The position numbers and the translations under genes were made by a program. From Liolophura sinensis (taxonomy: Eukaryota > Mollusca > Polyplacophora > Chitonida > Chitonidae): 64,000 nucleotides of DNA. Below, piece by piece: positions 47,286 through 59,142 of this stretch. Location of the stretch: positions 55,225,249 to 55,289,248 of the forward strand of contig NC_088295.1 in assembly GCF_032854445.1 (NCBI RefSeq), in the 5' to 3' direction. The notes under the pieces are model-generated. The model was not told where the DNA came from and did no database searches. It was given only the letters and a program-made list of their open reading frames with translations. The stretch's first letter is position 1; each line of letters starts with the position of its first letter.

Positions 47286-49994
47286 TAATGATAACTTACC
47301 AGTACATGTATCAAAATGTAAAATTTTGCAATTTGCATAGGTAAAGAGCAGTGATACTTGTAAAGCAGTAGTCAATATCGGAAAGGAAGCAAATACCATT
47401 TAGAAATTCAGAATCTAACATTGTATGTATGTATGTAAGTATGCGCATGCACACGTACGGTTTTACATCACACTCAACAATTCAGCCTTTACAACTGCCA
47501 TCCCTTACATCACACTCAACAATTGTTCATATAACAACCAGGAGTCATTAGGTGTGTTTGCATATACATGTACAGTGCCTTCTTGTGGCAGAGTGAGTCA
47601 ATGTCGCTAAAGTGCTGCCACCTCTAATGTATCATGCCAAGGCTTAACTCTCAACAATAATTGCATACATCTACAATTTCATCCGCACCACTGTAGTTAT
47701 GGTGCAGGAGTAAAATAAAATTTTGAAACAGCCAATTCTGCATCTTTCTCCAGATCTCCCATGAAGCTGGTTATTCGAAATATGGTCATGTTGCTTGCTG
47801 CATAATTGACTCTCTGCGCTACCGAACTATGGATTTGCACAAGATCAGGAAAAAGACAGGGAATAATCAGTAATCAACCAGGAGACACAGGATTTCATGA
47901 GTAGGGGTAACAGATTTCTGAAATCCTGTCACTTAATATGAGATATGAATAAACGACAGCTGCTCCTTTTCATTACTGTTTATTCAGAAACAAAAGCATT
48001 GCAATAAAGAAATGCACTCGGCATTTTGTAGACACATGCAAAAGGCCTCTGGATGATTCGCCTTCCGTTACCAACTCATAACTGGCAATCACACTAGTCA
48101 AACCTACAGAGTCTGAGTGCAGTGACACACATTCCCCTAGTCTGTAGCCTGAGACCTCGGTCTAAGAATGTCTTACACATACTAATACCTGGGGACCGCT
48201 GGCCACCCTTAACTTGGAAGATATGTGGACCCAATACCGGTATAATGCTTACAAAGAGCTACCTCCTCATTCAATTCATGCGCGTTAGATTCAACCCGAG
48301 CACACGTAAAGCACAGCAATTCTGAAAGCTGAAATATTTATGCACATTTTGACAAAATCGCTATTTGCCTTTACATCACTAATCTAATGAAAATTTTAGC
48401 GAAAGTCGAAAACTGGCTAATATTTAGCAGGTCACCACGCGCTGCCATGTTTTTTAAAAGGTCAAGGTGCGAATGCACAGCAGCCGTTGACCTTTTCCAT
48501 GAAATTGAATGGAGCTGGTGCCCCCTTTATCACTGCAAACTTAATCTGACAGTTTGCACAAACTGTCATTCGGCTCCATATGCTTCAGTCAATTGCAAAT
48601 TCGTGTCTCTGCAGTCAGATGGCTCTCTATCTGTCAAAACTGACAGCCAGCTGATCAAACCATAGTGACGTTGTGAAAAGTCAACCATACATGTGCAGGA
48701 AGCTACCCAGTATATTAGGTCATGATGCTGACACGGCATGTGACCGTAAGTGTGAATTTACTGGTCATCAAGGATGCAGAATATGGGAAAAAATTGGCAG
48801 AAGAAAAAGGATATCCTGAACATACTTTACTGGAGTTTGGCCCTGTAAATGCATGTTTGGTTCATTTTGCACTAAATTTTGTTGCGCTAGGCAATACCAC
48901 TATTTTAACCTGGATGACTCTTTCGCTGTGATCTATGCTTTACCCCACATTAAAAGATCACAGCTGAGATCACTGTCTACCCAGTCTGTTACTTTCAAAA
49001 TTATCTGGATCTTGCAACATTTCTGTGGAAGCCCAATAACACTTATTGGCACCTTCAAAACAGACAATTTAACCATATTGTAACATCGTCACTTTACTGT
49101 TTTAAAACAAGAGAACTGGCTGACAAGGATTGTTGCCCGGCACAGGGTACACGCTGTTGTTGTTGCAAGGCAGCTACATGAATGAGGTAGTCTTAACCTA
49201 TTTACCAAAGCACTGAGCCCTATTCGAGATCTGTAGAAATCTTGCGAAATCTACAGGATGCATTCAAACATGGCAGCTGGAGTTGGAATTTATCCAGTTT
49301 CCACTAAAGCTTCACGCTTGTGTGGATTTAGCCGTGATGACACATGGGAACACCAACCTGGATAACTGAGGCAACTGCAACTACAGACAGACAAATTATT
49401 TGCTGCCCAGCAGTAGTATGCTCAAGTCAGCAAGCAAAGTACAGAGGTGGAACAAGACAGGGCTATACGTAATCACAGCCCTACACAGCTGTAGAGGTGA
49501 ATTCACTAAAGAAAGCTTTTCACAATAAGCATCTGAGCTAAGTGACTATAAACAGTCTTTACAACTGCCATCCCTTCCTTCAGCTTTTCTATAAACTCAC
49601 GAGTCATTTCATCTTCCAAAACCATTCTGAAAGCGATCACCAAATGTCAGAAGTACTGGTAGACAGAGCAATGTCTCCATTATAAGGAGTGGGCAGGTGG
49701 CGGCATGTCAACTTAGATGACACGGAGCCTGCGAAGTGTTGCCTGGCTACTGATGCAATTCAATTACCGCTACATCAACGTGAGCTACAAAAGTGTTCTT
49801 ATTCAATGGGACCAAATGTAACAATTTTAAACACAATTATTCAGTTTGTAGAAAAGCATCAATTTCACTGAGAAACGTCTCATCAGGTTTGGCCGCGTGC
49901 TGTGTCAAGCCAAAATTACAGACCGATTTAAAACGATCTTTTGAAGTCAAAACATAATGCCGATCGGGGTATAAAGACCAGAAATTAACCTTAC

Positions 49995-50172
49995 CAAATG
50001 TTTGTCCAGTCCCAGACTTCTTGGCCTGTGTTATCGAGCTGTTTATCAGCGAGGAAATCGGTGGTTACAATGTAAACAAACCGCGAAAGAGTTGTGCTTG
50101 TTCTGTCAACTCCAAAATATGTCCATTCCAGGTGACTGGCCAGAAGATTCGAAAACGCTTCGTTCTGATTGG
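49995..50172 (-). promoter_or_regulatory. Possible minus-strand promoter and non-coding first exon
   Basis: On the minus strand a CCAATC box (50172-50167) is followed by CpG-richer sequence and a strong donor TTTG|GTAAGG at 49995/49994. No ATG in useful context precedes the donor. It could be a distal 5' UTR exon of tubby, 15 kb upstream of exon 1, but nothing ties it to that gene. Confidence 0.2.
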
Positions 50173-50451
50173 TCCAAAACTGTGATGCTGCATGCTTTTC
50201 GTCTTAATCTCACAAACCTTTACCTGATCTACAACAAAGGTGTGACCCAAATTAATTTATACTAATGCACAAGCATGTGATGCAGATGTTTTCTCAATGT
50301 CCAGTCAAAAAAAAAATAATAATAAATGCCGGTATTTAGACATGAAAGGGATTTATCGAAGGGAGATAACCAAACACTAAGGTTCCCTGAACGGATTCAG
50401 TAGAAGTATTCTCCCATCAATTGAGTACATGTACCTGCAATAAATGTTCGA

Positions 50452-50935
50452 TTTATTTATTTATTTATTTATTTATTTATTTGATTGGTCTTTCACGCCG
50501 TACTCAAGAATATTTCACTTATACGACGGCGGCCAGCATTATGGTGGGAGGATACCAGGCAAAACCCTGGTGAAACACGACCATCCGCAGGTGGGCGAGA
50601 GGCTTCTGGGTCACTGAGCCGCGCTGAATTAGCCCAAAGCAAAGCTGGACGGCTCGAACCCTATCTTGTTTTTGCTATTCACCAATTCCCTAAAACGCCC
50701 GAAAGGGAATATGTCAAAGTCATTTTTCAGCAGCAATCCAGCCGTTAAAATACTCAAACTTTCGAATCAAGGTAAACTTCAGTGATGCTCCGCGAAAATT
50801 TTATCCTACCCAACATCATCCGTTAAAAATTGCATGCCCGGTAAACAGAATGTTGGGTGGGATAAAATTGGGAAGTCTATATCACCGAAGCTGAGCGGTA
50901 CGGTAGGAACCCCAGCTTAGCTTTGGGCTACCCTG
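50452..50935 (-). mobile_element. Composite insertion: truncated SINE joined to a foldback, with 13-bp duplication
   Basis: AATAAATGTTCGA flanks the block (50439-50451 and 50936-50948). The left part (to about 50628) is an (ATTT)n tail and SINE 3' body on the minus strand. The right part folds back: TAGCCCAAAGCAAAGCTGG near 50632 pairs with CCAGCTTAGCTTTGGGCTA near 50912, and AATTTTATCCTACCCAACAT near 50798 pairs with ATGTTGGGTGGGATAAAATT near 50850. Confidence 0.75.
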
Positions 50936-51165
50936 AATAAATGTTCGAAGAAACTGATTTCCTTGTCTTCTACAAACTTTTGAACAAAAAATTAAATAAA
51001 TAAATAAAAATATGTTTGCTATGATACTCTTTTGTACGCCTTGCCAGTATCTTTCAGAAGAATAAAAAAGGTATGGCAAAGGAATATGGTTTTAGTACGT
51101 ATTCACTAGGCCATGTCCATACAGTGATATATAGATAGAAATAGGAGCAATAGATAGCAATAGCG

Positions 51166-51725
51166 TTAAAGGCGGAGAAAACATAAAAATAACATAAAGT
51201 TCAGATGAAAGAGTGCGAAAAGTTATTCCTAAATGTGGTCTTCAATATTTTTCCGATTTTTCTGTAAGGAGAAAAAGACACTTGAAGATAATTTTTGTAT
51301 GGTGGGTACTTGGCACCACCTTTTGGTATTTATAGTCTTTGTTTAATAATGTCATAAATGAGGATGTAACACAGGTTTGATAGATATTTTTGCACTAAAC
51401 CTCAATTTGGATCATATTTATATTTTTAATATGATCATAAATATTATCATAATTTAGGTTAAATACATATGTTTTGATATTAACAACAAATTTACATTCA
51501 AATAAATTTATTAGACAAGCATCACATCCTTATTTAGAACATTAATTATGCAACAACGATAAATATCAAAAGTTGGTCCCAAATACCCACCATACAAAAA
51601 TATTTCCAAATACACTTTTCTCTTGAAAAATAAATCCAGAAAATATTAAAGATCATATTTGCAAATAAGTTTTGACGCTCTTTCATCTGATTTTGGCATA
51701 ATTTTTATATTTTCTTCTCCTTTAA
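51166..51725. mobile_element. 560-bp TTAA-flanked inverted-repeat element, copy 2
   Basis: Begins TTAAAGGCGGAGAAAACATA and ends TATTTTCTTCTCCTTTAA. Co-linear with the copy at 40080 and in the same orientation, with scattered substitutions and small indels, for example loss of the segment around AGAATGTGTTTTTTTAAGC. No coding capacity. Confidence 0.8.
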
Positions 51726-52624
51726 GTAAAAAAGTTCGTTTAGCCTGTAGGCCTGCTTAAGTTCCATTCTGACTTAAAGGGGCTATACCGGAGATTTGGG
51801 GCTAGTTGAAATTCCATATGTGCTAATCTGATTAAAGTTTCTATATCTACCGAGAATAGCTCAAAACGATGCCTTTCAGTAAATATGGCAGTAGCCCCAT
51901 GCACTTTCTAGATCGACTAAAACCAGCGTCTGATCATGTATGCTCCTAGTTACACACTTTAAATAGCTTCCAGTCGCCAAAAGCCCAGTTGCTTCCGATT
52001 GCGATGTTGATCTAATGCCCCAGCTTTAGACAAAGGTGTTAAATTTTCAATTTCCAGTACTAAAAACTAAATTATTAATGTGGCGATTGAGGCTTGAAAT
52101 CTTGACTTAAGTCAAAAGCGGCTCTGTGGATTTTTCTACCTCTGGCTGACCTTACTATAATGACATACAATGAAACCAAAAAGTGTTTTATGAAATTCTG
52201 TGAGAGTGACTAATGTCTGACGCACGAGCGTATATGAAGTATATGTATATCCATGTATACACAGAAATATGTCATATACGTCTCATTAACATAGTATATA
52301 ACTGTTAATAACTGTACATTTTGGACAACGCAAACAACATGTTGAGTATCGGTGTGTAGGCTAGGCTACTTACTTTGTCGTGGACTAATAGGTGTTGGAT
52401 GCATGCAGCCAGCGCACAGACACGAATTGCCAAATATTCAGTAAAGGCCATCTGCGGGTTTTCATGTATATATACCATTTTATGGACAGTCTTTATAATA
52501 TACTCACCCGCATACAATTTCTGCTTAGATCGGAAATTGATTAATGAAAACTTAATCTCTTCAGTTATGGACCTGGGCCAAAATAGATCTTGATGACTCA
52601 GGGCGTTAATCAAAATGGGTTTTG

Positions 52625-53000
52625 ATAACAAAGGGTCTTGGATACAGAGGATCTTGCATGATCATAACGGATATTTATCACGGTGGACCTGGATCAGAGC
52701 AGGTCTTGTTCACATTCTATCTTGGAATTAAATGATTTTAATTAATGGCTCCTTGTCACGTGGATCTCGATTACAATCACAACAAAAACCTGATCACGAC
52801 ATATCTCGGTCATAACGGATCTTGGTCATAACGGGTCCTATACTTTTTATAATTCATCTTGGTCACACGGATCTCGATTGTACAATGGATCTTGATCACC
52901 ATGGGTCTTGATCACAATGGACCCTTTGATCATTTTAATTGGATCTTTTGATCATTATGGATCTTGATCACCACAGAGGTTGCAAGGCATGTTTATGATC
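52625..53000. repeat. Degenerate GGATCTTGATCA-type tandem repeat
   Basis: Variants of GGATCTTGGTCATAACGG, GGTCTTGATCACAATGG and GGATCTCGATTACAATCAC recur at irregular spacing of about 18-24 bp or multiples. An old, decayed minisatellite. Confidence 0.7.
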
Positions 53001-53718
53001 CGATTATAGACCTTATAGAGAATTAAGTGTGGAATATAACAGTTTCTGCATGCTCCTGTCCGTCATACTTTGACCTACACTCATAATATCAGTGGTCTAT
53101 CTCGTGATCGAGTAAAAAGTGAGATGCTGTGAGTGTAACTTCGACCTGATCCCCTATGGCCAACAGAACCGGAACCTGGGCCTGTTTAAATGCTCGATTC
53201 TGAGAAAAACATACAGAATTATTCCCCCTTGCATTTCATGCTGCGGGATATAGCGATCAGCTGTCTGTTTAAAACTATGTATGGGAACATCTCCGACATG
53301 TTACTTTTCAGAGGGTGCAAATTTTTTTTTTGGCCTATTGCTATGTTTAGAGTAATGAATCTTTTCAGATGTTTCAATCATATTTGGGAATTATGACTGA
53401 AATGAAATGAGACCTTATCAATGCAACTCTTGCTAAAGTTCTCAACAGATTTTCATGAAGCAGATTTTGGTCACGGCAATATTTTGATGTGCGTGACGAT
53501 TTTGGGATATATTATCACCGTTTTTGTTAAAGAGAGTTTTATAGTGGTTTACCGGTTTAGTTGTTCTATGTATTATTGTCATAGTCAAATATTAACACTG
53601 GTGGATGATAGTCCCCTCACACGAAAGCCCTTGATATACCAGTGCCCGACTCGGCTGGGTGGGAGGTGGGCGGGCTAGGGGTACACGTCATCTTCAGACG
53701 CCTCTTGTTTCTAAACCG

Positions 53719-53720
<2 letters not shown>

Positions 53721-53758
<38 letters not shown>
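53721..53758. repeat. (TA)n microsatellite
   Basis: Uninterrupted AT alternation of about 37 bp. Confidence 0.97.
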
Positions 53759-53760
<2 letters not shown>

Positions 53761-53872
53761 AATCCGAAATCGATGGCTTATTCAATGTTACCAGTACCAT
53801 ACATCCATTCCCAAAATGTATGTACGTATACCATTACCTTTCCTGTGAATAGTCCTATAGTGACAGAAGCAG

Positions 53873-54185
53873 AGTGAGTGAGTGCTTGGGTTTTAACGTC
53901 GTACTTAACAATTTTTCAGTCATATGACTACGAAGGAGTCCTCAGAGTGTATGGAATGTGCCTCCTTGTTGCAGGACGGATTTCCACCGCTCTTTTATCT
54001 AGTGCTGCTTCACTGAAACGACTTACCGAAGGCAAGTAAGTTGCCCCGCCCGAGCCATTATACTGATAAGGGTCAACCACTCGTTGCACTATCCCCTAAA
54101 TGCTGAACGCCAAGCGATGAAGTTACAACTTCCTCTTTTTTAAAGTCTTAGGTGTGACCCGACCCAGCATTGACCCTGGATCTAG
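53873..54185 (+). mobile_element. Second dispersed repeat family (mollusc-type, about 310 bp)
   Basis: GAGTGAGTGCTTGGGTTTTA then ACGTCGTACTTAACAATTTT, GGACGGATTTCCACCGCTC and GAACGCCAAGCGATGAAG are phrases I recognise from repeats common in mollusc genomes. It ends with a tRNA-like GCATTGACCCTGGATC. Only one copy is in the window, so the call rests on memory. Confidence 0.5.
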
Positions 54186-56039
54186 AAGGTGCTTGCGCAC
54201 AACCCTAAATGAGAGATAAAAGATGGCGGTAATTAGAGTCTACATGGCAGGCGGGGACGTCATAACTCCATGCAGATCACAGAGCAACGTGACACCCATC
54301 ATTTACACATGCTTTGTATTTCACCGCCTGCTTCTATATTTGTCTCTCTGGAACTGGTATAGTATATCGATCAGTTATGTAAAGACGTATGACCTGTATG
54401 CCATTACGTGTATAAACGCGTGCATATACAGCACGAATTCCTATTCGGAATATACATGATGCCAGTCAAGCTGGACCTTACGTACATATACTCTTCTAGA
54501 GTTAAATATAATTTAAGGTGTCCAGACCTCATGGCTATATATGACCGAATGTCTTTGATAAGGAAGTTCCGCAAGACACAGCTCTTGCATGGTCATGAAG
54601 AAATGAGACCCCATCATTGGAAAACCATAATACCTCCCGATAAACACAAACAAATACTCCCTATAACGGCACATTTCCACATAAATTCAGAGACGCATGG
54701 GATTAATGTATAATCTACTTATTAACTGACTTCAAATATACATCACTGCATATGTTCAAGCCGACAAAGCTCCTATTCTAATATTATATTTGTCTGCTAG
54801 AATCATTATGCTAAGTGTACTAGATGTTTATGTCCTTGCGATGTATACATCTGTATGAGGGGTCTTTTTTGATGATTTGTTGAAAATAATGCACGAGAAC
54901 ATGCATCATAGAAATATGTAGCATGCAAGTCGAACCTCGGAGAGAAGCCATATATGGACCTCAAAATCGGTTAATAGCCCTCGTTATAAATATGATTTCG
55001 TATTAGTTTCGTTGCATGGAAATCACTTGATCAATATCACAGCAGATCTTAACTGATCCGCGGGTGAAACGTGCATGTCACACCTGGAAAATTTCTTATG
55101 TGCTGGTGGTTTAATCGGAGCATTCCGGTTTCCAGCACCAAGTAAATCTGCATGGCCGGCATAGTACACGGGTTAAAAGTTCTTGAGTACATAACTGGAG
55201 AAAGGCAATAACCTCTTCAGGTTTCCTCTCCTGAAAAATCAAACCACCCTTTTGTACAGGTGAAACAGTTCGTAAGTAAGGCGTTAAGAATTTATCAGAT
55301 GCAATTTAAATAAATATGTACCTTATTTACAAAGAGTTACAACAATATGTAAAGCTGTGTAAGGCAAAAAAGGCCTATTTTCTACATCGTTGTGAATCTA
55401 ACGATGTAGAAGCTAGCGGGATTCCTTTTTCCTTTTTGTTTCGGACAGTTCGTGCTCTTCAGAAGAATACAGCTGGAATACAACGACGTAGTCGACACAA
55501 TATAGGTGCGAAAAATTGTTCAGCGCAATGTTACACCCCAAGCATACATACACATACATACAACGGCATAGAAGCGAGAGGGATTCCTTGTTTAAGTTGG
55601 GTTAAACCCCGTGCATGAATGTATTATGTGCTGTCTTTTGTTAAGTATATTGGCGGGAAACTTATGTGTACCTTGATATACCTAAATATATATATATATA
55701 GCTCGAGGCCAGCTATATATACGTTTTAAAAAATAGTCGCCGCACTTATACCACGTGATGCTCCATACAAGGGGATACGGTCAAACGTTACGAAGCAATG
55801 TTATGGATGGACTTCCTTTATGTATTACGATTTCCGCATTTCCCGTTCATCTCACCATCATTTCATAAGAGAGTAGACAGAAAACGGATATGTAACTGGT
55901 ATTTAAATAAGTTATAGGCCCCCTATCGTTTTGGGGCAACTGTGCATCTGTTTGACACCAAATACCCTTAAGATCGACCAATAAGGTTTCGCGGAGTATC
56001 TCTATTCACAATCAGATAGCTCCTTTTCAAAACCAGATC

Positions 56040-56322
56040 CTTGCGTTCCCAAAACGCGATATCAGACAAAGCCTTTTGTGCTCACTATTCATTCTGGAGT
56101 GGGACAGACGAAAATTTAAGGTCGGAGGTGTCACGTGACCCCGATCGGACGCGCAGCGCAGAGACTGCAAGCCTTTACAGATGCAGCTGGCGCACGACGG
56201 TTGAGTTACTCGCTGTCTAATAGCAAGATCAAGAGAACATCAAGACGACGAACACACGTGTATATAAACAATATATATACATATATGTATATATATATGG
56301 GTGTGTGTGTGTTTGTACGAAC
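56040..56322 (+). promoter_or_regulatory. CpG-richer patch with a CACGTG box and a strong donor
   Basis: CpG is locally frequent (GATCGGACGCGCAGCGCAGAG, GGCGCACGACGG). A perfect palindrome GTCACGTGAC at 56130-56139 is an E-box of the USF/TFEB type. A plus-strand donor CGAAC|GTAAGT ends at 56322. Together they suggest a promoter and non-coding first exon of a plus-strand gene lying further right; no coding exon was found to confirm it. Confidence 0.3.
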
Positions 56323-58900
56323 GTAAGTATATAAAAATAATTCCATCTTTATTTGTAGTTATTATTCTTTTTTTTAGATGTGATAACCATGCATGCAGTG
56401 TGTGTATTGTTTATGGTCTAAAACATGCAAATTACAATGCATCGGCTCTGGTATATACTCAATCCAAGCAAATAGAATTTTTTTTTTGGAATTGTAGAGA
56501 TATCTCCTAAAACTGTTTATTATCTCGATCTTTTAATGTCTTGCTTGAATATTTACATACATATATAATATTTCAACAGCGATGTACTCCTTTAAATGTG
56601 AATACAGTTGTTATGACTTTATAGAACATTTTATAGAAAACACCGATGCAGTGCAGTTTTAGACCACATATCCTCAGTACATGTAGTTTGTGGCGGGTCT
56701 TGTTCCGTTGCAGGCATGTATGCATGATTATCATGAATTTAGGGAACGATCCATGCACTTATTCCAAGCAGAACTAATATATCTCTTTGCACTGAACATA
56801 GCGAGAAAAGGTACATAGATATAGCATGCAGTAGATCTGTATATACATGTACACGTATATGCCGTAACTTTGGACGACATGATGCAGGCCCGTAAAAACC
56901 GATTTCCAGTCGGTCTGTTGAATTATGTGCTGTTTGGTGCACATATTATATCGTTTCAGTTTAGTTTATTAATTTATTTGATTGGGGTTTAGTTGGTCTT
57001 CATATTACTGATTTGTGCAAACCCATCGCATACCACGAGGTATATATATTTCTGCATGATAATTAGTAAAACCAAAGACGAATCGGCGAGAGCTGGATTT
57101 GAACACGGGACCTTAAAAATCCGAGGTTGTTTTTTTGTAATTAGACTTTATTGGTGTTCTTTATTATTCGGTGCCGTATATTATTTTACATGGACAAAGA
57201 TGTTAAGTTGTCTGATTTTTATAGGCGGTTAGAATATGGATTGGCATAAATCTTGAAAGAATAGAGGTTATATCTCAAGCGATGATATTAAATATGATAT
57301 CAGTAGTATTGTATTCTCGTGTGCTTGAGAGAAAAAGTGGTATTTCGTAAACAAGCAACTCCAGAGAGACCAAATTAAATTTCCTGAACGCTATGGCTTG
57401 TGGATAAACATTTCCTTTGTAACGGTAACCTTATAATGTTGACTGCCACGCCTTTCAACCCATCCAAAGGCGGAGTATTGCCCCGGGGGTACTAGTGCTT
57501 TCCTAAAGTCTCCGGCTCCGATGTGTCTTGGGAGAAAGTACGCGCCCATGCAATATGACGTACAGATCGGCCACAGGTGCTTTTGCATCCTCATCACAAA
57601 CTAAAAGGTTTGTTGACGCAGATGAAATAACAACACGCGCGTGCATGCCGACTGCCTACCCGGCTGTATATCGAGACTGCTACCCTCGGAGGTTTAGCTG
57701 TATTACAGGCGTATTTATTATATAGTCGCACCTTGGGGAGAGAGGGCAGTATAAATGAATCAAGGCAGAGATATTTCTATGCCAACAGGTGGCACGTGTG
57801 CCAATAAACACAATCAAAGGGTGACACAATATTAATGTAAGATGCAAAGGGCGTGTATACAGATAAATAAACCTGCAGCCGCGACTTCCGCACGTGTAGG
57901 GAAATTTATACACGTGTGTATAGTCTGTATACGATCCTATAGCCTATACAGACAATTCCAATGTAAGACGCATAAAACTCAATGCAGACCATATATTCGA
58001 ATAACGTAAGTATGATGCACAGGTAAATAATGAAACATATACGTAAATGTAATTGAAACTATTTTCTGACTCATTTCACCTCCACGCATGGCGATCAAAA
58101 ACATGTTTTCGAAAATGAATAAGATATATAAATGCCTTTATACTGAAGTTTCACACAGTTTTGCATATACAATAACATGTATACAATTAATGCATGGGAA
58201 AGCGATAAAGAAATAGAGGCCTATATTTATGGATTGATAAGAACGATCGCTAAACATTTTCTGTGGCTCTGGCGGTCACTGTTGTCCGTTGAGTTTAAGG
58301 CTATAATCTTATATCCCAATCTGACATGTAAAAAAAAAATTCACAGTTGGGTTTTCGCCAGAAAAGACGGACTTTTGTGGGTTACCAAACAAAAGGAACA
58401 AACGACCTGACCACTGTTTTCAGTTCTGTCAGTGGAAACCTGCGAACTTCCACAACTGTTTAAAACCGAACAGTGAGAGTGAGAAATCATCTGTAGATTA
58501 CAGATTGTTTGATTACTTTGAAAATATCACGTAACTAGAACTGGTGAGCTGAGATCAGATAGGTGAAAACGTGCGTCAGAGTGACGTCCCCTGACCTGTC
58601 AAGCTGTCAGTCACGATTGTTTTCACATGGGCAAGGTCATATCCGGCAAGACTTGCTCGGTTGTGAACTTGGTGGCAAACACAGCGGGAAAGGCAGTACA
58701 TGTATCTATGCCAAGGTTGCAGCATTTCCCGCCATTTCATACGAATGTAAGTATTTTAAATGTAATTGGGGCATGTTTGAAGTAACGATCGATTTGCAGG
58801 GTGGCGAGGGTTTGCGTGATGGACGGGCCCTGGCGGTTAGACACGAGGGTAGCGACGATGAAAGTCTTTAGCTAAAGCCTGCCTATGAAGTCAGGAAGAA
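56323..58900. other. Intergenic or intronic; no gene seen
   Basis: Around 56963-57110, TTTATTTGATTGGGGTTTAG and GCTGGATTTGAACACGGGAC hint at a very decayed SINE. No coding exon recognised. Confidence 0.5.
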
Positions 58901-58949
58901 GGTATATATGTATCTTGTTAGAACCGCCTCAGGGCAAACAGCTGTCAAA

Positions 58950-59142
58950 CTTGCTCCATTTTTTTCAGGACACGTTTTGAAGCGTGCGCATTACGCTGTT
59001 GTAACCGACTTACACACCCAATGTAAACATTGACAACTGGAAGTAGCGAATCACCGCTCGCCTACATTATGTTGGCGCCCGTTTCGTTTGGGAACAAACT
59101 TTAACTGTGGAAATTTTCACCGTTTCTGCAGGTAAAAGTTGG
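58950..59142 (+). promoter_or_regulatory. Candidate promoter and non-coding first exon, plus strand
   Basis: Moderately CpG-rich (GTGCGCATTACGC, GGCGCCCGTTTCG), followed by a consensus donor TTGG|GTAAGT at 59142/59143, with a weaker CTGCAG|GTAAAA 11 nt before. There is no ATG-initiated frame, so only a 5' UTR exon would fit. Downstream coding exons were not found before 64000. Confidence 0.3.

Larger units (their letters stand above)
46601..50438. other. Intergenic; no gene seen
   Basis: Apart from the hairpin at 46970, the SINE-like unit at 47160, a 41-bp duplication (ACATCACACTCAACAATT at about 47467 and 47507) and a palindrome at 48547, I see no structure. The 92-codon frame at 48387-48665 has no recognisable domain. 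A possible minus-strand first exon at 49995-50160 is described separately. Confidence 0.5.
51726..56039. other. Intergenic; no gene seen
   Basis: TTAAAGGGGCTATACCGGAG at 51774 may begin another repeat, but no partner end was found. It also holds the degenerate array at 52625, a (TA)n tract at 53721 and the repeat at 53873. Frames at 54408-54713 and 55316-55618 show no domain and no splice context that I could support. Confidence 0.5.
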
